From Lysobacter_L cavernae (GTDB lineage: Bacteria > Pseudomonadota > Gammaproteobacteria > Xanthomonadales > Xanthomonadaceae), in assembly GCF_042648505.1 (NCBI RefSeq), contig NZ_JBHRXK010000002.1, positions 434,001 to 498,000 of the forward strand: DNA of 64,000 nt, written 5' to 3'. The translations under genes and the position numbers were made by a program. Positions 51,141 to 58,430 of this stretch are shown one piece after another. The notes under the pieces were generated by a model. It saw only the letters and a list, made by a program, of their open reading frames with translations, was not told the origin of the DNA and did no database searches. Positions within the stretch are counted from its first letter, which is position 1. Each line of letters opens with the position of its first letter.

Positions 51141-53510
51141 ATGCGCCTGACGCCGCTTGCTTCCGTGTTGACCTTCTCCGCCCTGCTGCTCGCGTCCGTG
51201 GCGCATGCGCAGACACCGATCACCCTCGACCAGACCATGGCCGATCCCGACTGGATCGGGCCGCCGGTCGAGCAGGCCTGGTGGGCCTGGGACGGCCAGC
51301 GCGTGCAGTACCAGCTGCGCCGCGAAGGCGCGACGATCCGCGACACCTGGCAGCAGGACGTCAGCGGCGGCGTTGCCGTGCGCCTCGACGGCGCCGCGCG
51401 CGCCGATCTCGATGCCGCGCAGCCGGTGCTCGATGCGGCGCGCACGCGCATGGCGTTCGTGCGCAACGGCGACGTGTTCGTGCGCGACCTGCGCAGCGGC
51501 GCGCTGACCCAGGTCACGCGCAGCAACGCCTCCGAGGCGCGTCCGCAGTGGAGCCGCGACGGCAACCTGGTGTTCCGCGTCGACAACGACTGGTACCAGT
51601 GGCGCGCCGGCCAGGGCGTCGGCCAGGCCGCGGTGGTCAAGGCCGAGAAGGACCCGGCCGCGGCGCCTAAACCTGATGACCTGCGCGAACGCCAGCTGGC
51701 GATGATCGCCACGCTCAAGAACGACCGCGCCCAGCGCGACGCCGCCCGCCAGCAGAACGAGGCCTGGCGTCGCGCCGACGCCACCAGCGCGCCGGCGCCG
51801 ACCTACCTCGGCGACGACCTCAAGATCGTCGACAGCGCGCTGTCGCCCGATGCGCAGTGGCTGCTCGTGGTCACCCAGGCCAAGAACGGCGACGAGGGCA
51901 CCGGCGGCAAGATGCCCAAGTACGTGACCGAATCGGGTTACGAGGAGTTCGAGGAAGTGCGTACGCGCGTCGGCCGCAACGCCCCGCTGCCGCACCGGCT
52001 GTGGCTGGTCGATGTCGCCGACGCCAAGGCCCGCGAGCTCAAGTTCGACGCCCTGCCCGGCATCAAGGACGACCCGCTCGCCGCGCTGCGCAAGGCCGCC
52101 AAGCAGGAGCCGCTGAAGGGCGACCGCGACGTGCGCATCGAGTCCGACGGCGACGGCTCCGGCCCCGCGATCCATTGGAGCGACGACGGCCGCAACGCGG
52201 CGGTGCTGGTGCGCGCGGTCGACAACAAGGACCGCTGGCTGGCCAGCGTCGACCTCGCCGCCACCAAGCTGGTGAACCGTGACCGCCTGACCGACAAGGC
52301 CTGGATCAACTGGGGCTTCAACGATTTTGGCTGGACCGCAGACAACGCGTTGTGGTTCCTGTCCGAGCGCAGCGGCTACTCGCACCTGTACATCAATGAA
52401 GGCGGCAAGTCGCGCGCACTGACGTCGGGCAAATGGGAAGTCTCGGCGCCGCAGCTCGCACCGGACGGTCACAGCTTCTACTTCACCTGCAACCAGAAGT
52501 GGCCGGGCGACTACGAAGTCTGCGCAGTCGACCGCAACGGCGGCGCGGTACGCGAAGTCACCGCACTCGATGGCGTCGAGGATTTCACCCTGTCGCCGGA
52601 CGGGTCGAAGCTGCTGGTGCGTCACTCCGACAGCTACACGCCGCCGCAGCTGGCCGTGCTCAATGCCAACGGCGACGGCCTCACGCAGCTGACCGACACG
52701 CGCAAACCCGAGTTCAAGAGCCGCGAGTGGATCCAGCCCGAGTACGTGCAGGTGCCGAGCAAGCACGGCGCAGGCGTGGTGTGGGGCAAGTTCTACGGGC
52801 CGAAGACTGTCGAGCCCGGCAGGAAGTACCCGATCGTGATGTTCGTGCACGGCGCCGGCTACCTGCAGAACGTCAGCACGCGCTACCCGAACTACTTCCG
52901 CGAGCAGATGTTCCACAACCTGCTGGTGCAGCAGGGCTACGTCGTGCTCGACCTCGACTACCGCGCTTCCGAAGGTTACGGCCGCGACTGGCGCACCGCG
53001 ATCTACCGGCAGATGGGCACGCCGGAACTGCAGGACTACCTCGATGGCCTCGACTGGCTGGTCGCCACCAAGCAAGGCGACAAGGATCGCGCCGGCATCT
53101 ACGGCGGCAGCTACGGCGGCTTCATGACCTTCATGGCGCTGTTCAAGCAACCCGGCACGTTCAAGGCCGGCGCCGCGCTGCGCCCGGTCGCCGACTGGTC
53201 GCAGTACAACCACGAGTACACCAGCAACATCCTCAACACCCCGGCGCTCGACCCCGAGGCGTACAAGACCTCCTCGCCGATCGAATACGCCGACGGCCTG
53301 CAGGACAACCTGCTGATCGCGCACGGCATGATCGACGACAACGTGTTCTTCAAGGACTCGGTAGTGTTGACCCAGAAGCTGATCGAGCTGCGCAAGGGCA
53401 AGTGGGAGATCGCGCCGTATCCGCTGGAGCGCCACGGCTTCACCCACCCCGACAGCTGGTACGACGAGTACCGCCGCATCTACGAGCTGTTCGAGCGCAC
53501 GTTGAAGTAA
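51141..53510 (+). CDS. secreted S9 family prolyl oligopeptidase (dipeptidyl peptidase IV-like)
   Basis: A 789-residue serine peptidase. The signal peptide (about 1-22, ending VAHA) exports it. An N-terminal beta-propeller (about 30-530, with an IHWSDDGRNA-type blade and a DPP IV-like NHYS..SGYSHLYI region) gates the active site. The C-terminal alpha/beta-hydrolase domain has Ser657 in YGGSYGGFM, the Asp in AHGMIDDNVFF and the His in ERHGFTHPDSW. It probably trims X-Pro dipeptides in the periplasm or outside. It starts 153 nt from cydA. Confidence 0.95.
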   Translation: MRLTPLASVLTFSALLLASVAHAQTPITLDQTMADPDWIGPPVEQAWWAWDGQRVQYQLRREGATIRDTWQQDVSGGVAVRLDGAARADLDAAQPVLDAARTRMAFVRNGDVFVRDLRSGALTQVTRSNASEARPQWSRDGNLVFRVDNDWYQWRAGQGVGQAAVVKAEKDPAAAPKPDDLRERQLAMIATLKNDRAQRDAARQQNEAWRRADATSAPAPTYLGDDLKIVDSALSPDAQWLLVVTQAKNGDEGTGGKMPKYVTESGYEEFEEVRTRVGRNAPLPHRLWLVDVADAKARELKFDALPGIKDDPLAALRKAAKQEPLKGDRDVRIESDGDGSGPAIHWSDDGRNAAVLVRAVDNKDRWLASVDLAATKLVNRDRLTDKAWINWGFNDFGWTADNALWFLSERSGYSHLYINEGGKSRALTSGKWEVSAPQLAPDGHSFYFTCNQKWPGDYEVCAVDRNGGAVREVTALDGVEDFTLSPDGSKLLVRHSDSYTPPQLAVLNANGDGLTQLTDTRKPEFKSREWIQPEYVQVPSKHGAGVVWGKFYGPKTVEPGRKYPIVMFVHGAGYLQNVSTRYPNYFREQMFHNLLVQQGYVVLDLDYRASEGYGRDWRTAIYRQMGTPELQDYLDGLDWLVATKQGDKDRAGIYGGSYGGFMTFMALFKQPGTFKAGAALRPVADWSQYNHEYTSNILNTPALDPEAYKTSSPIEYADGLQDNLLIAHGMIDDNVFFKDSVVLTQKLIELRKGKWEIAPYPLERHGFTHPDSWYDEYRRIYELFERTLK

Positions 53511-53610
53511 GGCGAAAACCAATCCCTCCTGCGGGGGAGAGGCAGGCCGCCGCAGGCGGTCAGGGAGAGGGCCGCGACGGCAACGCCGCGGCCTTTTCGT
53601 TCCGGTGCCC
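53511..53610 (+). terminator. spacer with hairpins ending the S9 gene
   Basis: After the peptidase stop come the stem CCGCC/GGCGG (53547-53559 region) and a purine-rich GGGGGAGAGG/GGGAGAGGG pair. A terminator follows: GGCCGCG (53570-53576) pairs with CGCGGCC (53587-53593), then TTTT. The GGGAGAGG text resembles that at 57895-57945. Confidence 0.6.
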
Positions 53611-54528
53611 TCAGGGCACCGCGGCGGTCGTGCCGGCCGGCACTTCCTTCCAGCTGCTGTCCGGGTCGAACTTCGCCATCGCCTTGGCCAGCTTCTCGCT
53701 GCCGGGGCCGAGGTCCTTCTCGAACACCTCGCCGTCGTGGCTGATCATGAAGCTCATCACGCCGCTGTCGCCGTACTTGGCCGGCCAGGCGACCAGGGCG
53801 AAGCCGCGGCTCATGTCCTTGCCGATCGCGTAGGGGTAGGCGCCGCCCGGGGCCGACGGCCCCTGCGCGGCGAGGATGCGGTAGTGGTAGCCGTGCCAGT
53901 CGCTGCCCGGCGTGGCATCGGCGAACAGCGGTCCGAGCGGACTGACCTCGCCGCTGTCGTCGTCCGACCAGTACAGGCCGTCGTGGTGACCATCGCTGCT
54001 GAGCACCTTCTGCGCGTACTCGAGCACGCCGTCGCCGTCGCGATCGAGCTGTGCGTAGTCGTTCTGGGCGTCGTGGTAGGCGCGCACCGATTCGATCGTG
54101 GCCAGCTCGTTGCGGCCGATGCGGCGCTGGCGGATCTCCTCGGCGCCGGCCTTCGTGTCGAAGGCCCACCCCGACGCGCCCTTGGCCAGCGGCACCGGGA
54201 ACGTCCACGACTTGTCACCGACGGTGAGCGCGCTGCGGCCGTCGGCATCCTTGAGGATGCTGTGGCGCACCTTGTACGCGGCAAGGAAGGCCTCGACCTC
54301 GGCGCGATCGACGCCCTCGGTCGGGATGTAATCGCGCCAGTTCTTGCCGAACAGCGTCGCCAGTCTGGCGTCGTCGGGGCGCTGCGTGCCCAGTGCCGCG
54401 ACCAGCGCCTCGCCGGCCGCCTCCGGGGTCGGGTACGCCTGCTGCGCGAACGCGGGTGCCACCGTGGCCAAGGCCAACATCACCACCAGCGGCAACGGGC
54501 GTGCAAGGGTGTTCATGCGAGTGTTCAT
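53611..54528 (-). CDS. exported DUF2950 family protein
   Basis: A 305-residue periplasmic protein. The signal peptide (about 1-29, ending APAFAQ) is followed by a DUF2950 domain: QAYPTPEAAGEALVAAL at its start, and GDGVLEYAQKVLSSDGHHDGLYW in the middle. SGVMSFMISHDGEVFEKDLG is the family-typical C-terminal part. Function is unknown. The ATG at 54528 has GAGAGG just upstream; a second ATG at 54516 is possible. Only 8 nt separate it from the DUF3300 gene, and this pair is conserved in many proteobacteria. Confidence 0.92.
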   Translation of the reverse strand: MNTRMNTLARPLPLVVMLALATVAPAFAQQAYPTPEAAGEALVAALGTQRPDDARLATLFGKNWRDYIPTEGVDRAEVEAFLAAYKVRHSILKDADGRSALTVGDKSWTFPVPLAKGASGWAFDTKAGAEEIRQRRIGRNELATIESVRAYHDAQNDYAQLDRDGDGVLEYAQKVLSSDGHHDGLYWSDDDSGEVSPLGPLFADATPGSDWHGYHYRILAAQGPSAPGGAYPYAIGKDMSRGFALVAWPAKYGDSGVMSFMISHDGEVFEKDLGPGSEKLAKAMAKFDPDSSWKEVPAGTTAAVP

Positions 54529-54536
54529 GGAGCCTC

Positions 54537-56135
54537 TCAACGGCGATGGCCGCCGCCCTGACGCTGCGGCGGACGGGAGGAACGCTGCACCGGGTGACCG
54601 GCGCTGGCGCTGCGCTGGGCTTGCGGACGTTGTGCGGATGCATGGCTGGCACGGCCGCGACTGGCCTGCGCGTGCGACTGCTGCGGATTGCGCGCGCCGG
54701 CAAAGGCGTTGTTGCGCGATCCCTGGCTGCCCGCATGCTGCGTGCGCGCGGCCTGCCGGGCCTGGTGGTTGCCCTGCTGCTGCGTGTGGCGCTGCTGCGC
54801 TTGCGGGCGCGGCTGCACGCGCTCGCGCGCCGCCGCGCTGGCCTGGGCGCGATCACGCGACCCGGCTCCGACCTGCGCGCGGTCACGCGCACCTGCACTG
54901 GCCTGCGCACGATCGCGTGCGGCGGCGCGATCGCGATCGCCCTGCCCGGCCGCGCGTGCGCGGTCGGCGGCCTGTGCGCGCTGTGCATCGCGATCACCGG
55001 CCTGAATGCGCTCGCGTGCCTGGCGGTTGTCCGCGGCGGGGGCCTCGAAGCCGCGCTGCGCCATCGACGACCGCGCACGCTGGCGCGCGTCCGCACGCGC
55101 CGGATCATCGCCGCGGAAAGCATCACGCCGCGCGCCGTCGTTCAACTGGCGACCGAATTGCTCGCGGCTGGCGCGGTCGCGGTACGGCACGCCGTCGCGG
55201 TGCACCGCGTTGTGCTGCCAGGTGTTGTTGTTGACGTTGATCTGCCGGTTGACGTTGATGTTGTTGTAGCGGTTGACGTCGATGTCGATGTCGTTGTCGT
55301 GCCAGTCGAAATCGCCCCACAGCGCGTTGGTGATCGCCACGCCGGTGCCGAAGGCCAGCCCGGCGACGAGCGCGCTGCCGGCGTAATAGCCCGGCGGCGG
55401 CGGGTAGTAGGCCGGTGGGTACGACGGGTAGGCCCAGGTGCCGTAGACCGTGGTCGGGTTGTAGCTGGGCACGTACACCGTCTGCGGGTCGGCCGGCTCG
55501 ATGATGATGGTCGGCGAGGTGGCGGTCTGCACCTCCTGGACGCTGGCGCCTGCCGCTGGCGCCGGTGGGGCGGGCTGCACGGTGACCTTCTGGTACTGGT
55601 TGGACTGCAGGTTGCCGGCAGTCTGTGCCTGCCGGCGCAGGCGCTGCACGGCGTCCATGACGTCCTCGGGCTGGGCCAGGAAGGCGTCACCCAGGCGCTG
55701 CACCCAGGCCGGGTCCTGGCCGAGGGTCGCCAGCGCCTGCGGGAACGCCACCAGCGCCTGCACGCTCGGGTCCCACGGCTGCGTGGCGACCTGCGCTACC
55801 GCGGCATCGCCCTTGGCATCGGGATGTGCCTTCGACCAGGCCACGGCATCGGCGACGTTGCCCGGGTAGGTGGCGGCCATCAGCACCTGCGCCAACAGCG
55901 AGTCCGGGTACAGCGCGATCGGCGCGACCATCTGGTCGAGTTCTTCCTGGCTGAACACCGCCTCGGCCGGCGTGGCGGGCGCCGGTGCTGGCGCGGTGGC
56001 CGGAGCGGCCGGTGCCGGCGTGGCGGCGGGTGTCGTGGCCGTGGTGGCCGGCGCCGGCTCACGCGAACACGCGGCCAGGACCAGCAGCAGGGCTACGGCA
56101 AGGGTTCGACGGTGGCTGCGCACGGGCTTCTCCAA
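54537..56135 (-). CDS. DUF3300 lipoprotein with long low-complexity tail
   Basis: A 532-residue lipoprotein: lipobox LAAC at about 20-23, then a Thr/Pro/Ala-rich linker. The DUF3300 domain covers about 60-270 (LDQMVAPIALYPDSLLAQVLMA, MAATYPGNVADAVAW, VYVPSYNPTTVYG). The C-terminal 230 residues are Ala/Arg/Gln-rich (repeated RDRAQASA-type units) and probably disordered. Function is unknown. It is paired with the DUF2950 gene on the same strand. It diverges from hemF. Confidence 0.92.
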   Translation of the reverse strand: MEKPVRSHRRTLAVALLLVLAACSREPAPATTATTPAATPAPAAPATAPAPAPATPAEAVFSQEELDQMVAPIALYPDSLLAQVLMAATYPGNVADAVAWSKAHPDAKGDAAVAQVATQPWDPSVQALVAFPQALATLGQDPAWVQRLGDAFLAQPEDVMDAVQRLRRQAQTAGNLQSNQYQKVTVQPAPPAPAAGASVQEVQTATSPTIIIEPADPQTVYVPSYNPTTVYGTWAYPSYPPAYYPPPPGYYAGSALVAGLAFGTGVAITNALWGDFDWHDNDIDIDVNRYNNINVNRQINVNNNTWQHNAVHRDGVPYRDRASREQFGRQLNDGARRDAFRGDDPARADARQRARSSMAQRGFEAPAADNRQARERIQAGDRDAQRAQAADRARAAGQGDRDRAAARDRAQASAGARDRAQVGAGSRDRAQASAAARERVQPRPQAQQRHTQQQGNHQARQAARTQHAGSQGSRNNAFAGARNPQQSHAQASRGRASHASAQRPQAQRSASAGHPVQRSSRPPQRQGGGHRR

Positions 56136-56253
56136 CGCTGGGTCGTGCAGTCGATGACGACAGTCAAGAACGGAGGGGACCCGCCATGCCGCAGACGGGT
56201 CCCGGATCGGCGGCGGCTATCATGCGCGCCGACCCCGCAAAGTTCCCGTGAAC

Positions 56254-57222
56254 ATGACCGCGCCCCTTTCCGGCTTCGATGCCGTCCGCGACTACCTGAC
56301 CGGCCTGCAGGACCGCATCTGCGCCGCCATCGAGGCCGCCGACGGCAGCGCCCGCTTCCGCGAGGACCTGTGGCAGCGGGCCCCCGACATTGCTGGCGAC
56401 GGCGCAAATGCGCTCGCCGGCGGCGGTGGCCGCACCCGCATCCTGCGCGACGGCGCCGTGTTCGAGCAGGCCGGTATCGGCTTCTCCGACGTGTCGGGCA
56501 CCCAGCTGCCGCCGTCGGCCACAGCGGCGCGGCCGGAACTGGCCGGCGCCTCGTGGCGCGCGGTCGGCGTGTCGCTGGTGTTCCACCCGCGCAATCCGTA
56601 CCTGCCGACCACGCACGCCAACGTCCGCCATTTCCGCGCGCTGCGCGACGGTGAAACGGTGGCGTGGTGGTTTGGCGGTGGCTTCGACCTGACCCCGTTC
56701 TACCCGTTCGACGAGGACGTGCGGCACTGGCACCGCACCGCCCGCGCGCTGTGCGAGCCGTTCGGCGGCGCCGCGCGCTACGCCAAGCACAAGCACTGGT
56801 GCGACGAGTACTTCTTCCTCAAGCATCGCAACGAGACGCGCGGCGTCGGCGGCCTGTTCTTCGACGATCTGCACGAGGACTTCGAACGCGACTTCGCCTA
56901 CCAGCGCGCGGTCGGTGACGGTTTCCTCGACGCCTACCTGCCGATCGTCGAACGCCGCAAGCACACGTCGTTTGGTGAGCGCGAGCGCCAGTTCCAGCTG
57001 TACCGGCGCGGCCGCTACGTCGAGTTCAACCTGGTGCTCGACCGCGGCACGTTGTTCGGCCTGCAGTCGGGCGGGCGCACCGAGTCGATCCTGATGAGCC
57101 TGCCACCGCTGGTGCGCTGGGAGTACGGCTATGCGCCGGAAGCGGGCAGCGCCGAGGCACGACTGCAGGACTACCTGCGCCCGCGCGACTGGCTGGGCGA
57201 GCAGTCCGACGACGGCGCCTGA
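56254..57222 (+). CDS. hemF: aerobic coproporphyrinogen III oxidase
   Basis: A 322-residue oxygen-dependent enzyme that converts coproporphyrinogen III to protoporphyrinogen IX in heme synthesis. Motifs include GASWRAVGVSLVFHPRNPYLPTTHANVRHF (middle part), WWFGGGFDLTPFYPF, HKHWCDEYFFLKHRNETRG, and YVEFNLVLDRGTLFGLQSGGR. The ATG at 56254 is listed; a GTG at 56248 adds two residues. A supply of heme suits the neighbouring bd oxidase, but the genes are not in one operon. Confidence 0.98.
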   Translation: MTAPLSGFDAVRDYLTGLQDRICAAIEAADGSARFREDLWQRAPDIAGDGANALAGGGGRTRILRDGAVFEQAGIGFSDVSGTQLPPSATAARPELAGASWRAVGVSLVFHPRNPYLPTTHANVRHFRALRDGETVAWWFGGGFDLTPFYPFDEDVRHWHRTARALCEPFGGAARYAKHKHWCDEYFFLKHRNETRGVGGLFFDDLHEDFERDFAYQRAVGDGFLDAYLPIVERRKHTSFGERERQFQLYRRGRYVEFNLVLDRGTLFGLQSGGRTESILMSLPPLVRWEYGYAPEAGSAEARLQDYLRPRDWLGEQSDDGA

Positions 57223-57717
57223 TCACACCGCCTCGCCCTCGTCCTGGCTGTGCGGCTTGCGCAGCAGCAACGTGATATGGCCGTTGGTCTCCAGCAGCGC
57301 CAGCCGGATCAGGCCGACGTCACCGCACCCGGCCTCACGCATCGCCTTGGCGAAGTCCTCGCGGCTGACCAGTTCGCGCCGCAGCACCTCGCGGAACACG
57401 TGGCCGTCGCGCGCCAGCACCACCGGCTCGCCTTCGAGCAGCCGCTCGGCGCCTTTGCTGCGCGCGGTGACGAAGCCCACCACCCAGTTCAACGCGATCA
57501 GCGTGGCCGCCAGCAGCAGTCCGCCGGCCATCGAGGTGTCGCTGCCGAGCAGGGCGTTCTGCACGGCGTTGCCTAGCAGCACGATCAGCAGCACGTCGAA
57601 GGCGGTGAATTGGCCGATCGTGCGCTTGCCCGACAGGCGGATCATCACCAGCAGCACGACATAGACCACCACCGCGCGCAGCACGAACTCCCACCACGGC
57701 ATCGACAGCTCGAACAT
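57223..57717 (-). CDS. DUF421 family membrane protein
   Basis: A 164-residue protein. Two or three N-terminal helices (about 5-65) contain LLVMIRLSGKRTIGQFTAFDVLLIVLLGN, the DUF421 core, followed by a cytoplasmic domain with LEGEPVVLARDGHVFREVL. The family (YcaP, YetF) has no firmly known function. The start is ATG 57717, which has GGAGAA 5 nt upstream; the earlier ATG at 57750 lacks one. It converges on hemF. Confidence 0.92.
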   Translation of the reverse strand: MFELSMPWWEFVLRAVVVYVVLLVMIRLSGKRTIGQFTAFDVLLIVLLGNAVQNALLGSDTSMAGGLLLAATLIALNWVVGFVTARSKGAERLLEGEPVVLARDGHVFREVLRRELVSREDFAKAMREAGCGDVGLIRLALLETNGHITLLLRKPHSQDEGEAV

Positions 57718-57830
57718 GCGGTTCTCCGACGGCCAGCCTGCGATGGCCATTGTGCGTCAGCGCGGGCCATGAACTGAGCAGACGCGTCTAACCTTTTTCG
57801 CTGAAGCTGGAATCCTAGAACCCCAGGCAA

Positions 57831-57863
57831 AGTCCATGGATTCCCGCTTTCGCGGGAATGACG
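57831..57863. repeat. dispersed repeat arm, copy 2
   Basis: A 33-nt copy of one arm of the palindrome at 14527-14610, itself containing the hairpin ATTCCCGC/GCGGGAAT (57840-57859). Confidence 0.75.
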
Positions 57864-58213
57864 GTTTTCGGTTCTGGTGGAGCACCTACCCTCTCTGGTT
57901 GGGAGCTCTCTCAGTAAGGGGAGCGCGGCGAAGCCGCGGGGGTGAGGATGGTCTGCTTACGCGGCATTGCCGCGTAGACCATCCGAACGCCCGGCGTGCT
58001 ACGCCGGGCCGGGACAGGAAGCACATGGCGGGGCCCAAAGTTTGCGTAGCGAACTTTGGGTTTTTATTGCCTGCGCAAAAAAGCGCAGACAATAAAAAGC
58101 CCCGCAGGCAGGGGGGGCCGGCGGGGCTGGTGGAGCGGGACCTGGGGAGGGGCCTTCGCTCCGGGATCACTCCAGGGGAGGGAGAGATCGGCGACAGGCG
58201 TTGCACCTGTCGC
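57840..58213. repeat. array of eight hairpins in the hemF/DUF421-polA spacer
   Basis: Within 374 nt I count eight stems: 57840-57859, 57924-57938, 57947-57983, 57989-58009, 58034-58060, 58064-58095, 58098-58128 and 58191-58213. Each has 6-15 bp, mostly with 3-7-nt loops. The fifth is followed by five Ts. No defensible gene lies in the 713-nt spacer (57718-58430); from 58214 to about 58350 it turns AT-rich. Confidence 0.7.
58034..58065 (+). terminator. strong intrinsic terminator in the polA spacer
   Basis: CCCAAAGTT (58034-58042) pairs with AACTTTGGG (58052-58060), extended by a G-T pair and GC/GC to a GTA loop, then TTTTT. The neighbouring stem at 58064-58095 gives a similar signal on the minus strand, so the pair may block both directions. 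Confidence 0.65.
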
Positions 58214-58430
58214 GACCTATATGACCATTGCACACATGGATGGTTCGTGAAGATCAGGGTTAATAAATTGTTGGATTCAGGTTCGATTCACCCTGTGAAA
58301 ACGTTTTAAGTTCGGTGAACCTGTTCAGTTTGTTCAGATAAAGCGACCCCGAAAAACTTGGGCACCGCACCAGTCCAGCCCCTGTGCCGAGCCGGGCGAC
58401 AGGGGGCGGAATGGGCAGGACCGGCCACCG

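Noticed and set aside
58276..58300. tRNA-like T-loop, GGTTCGATTC
   Set aside because: The stem has an extra base and no acceptor, D-arm or anticodon arm can be found around it, so it is not a tRNA gene; an attachment-site remnant cannot be shown either.
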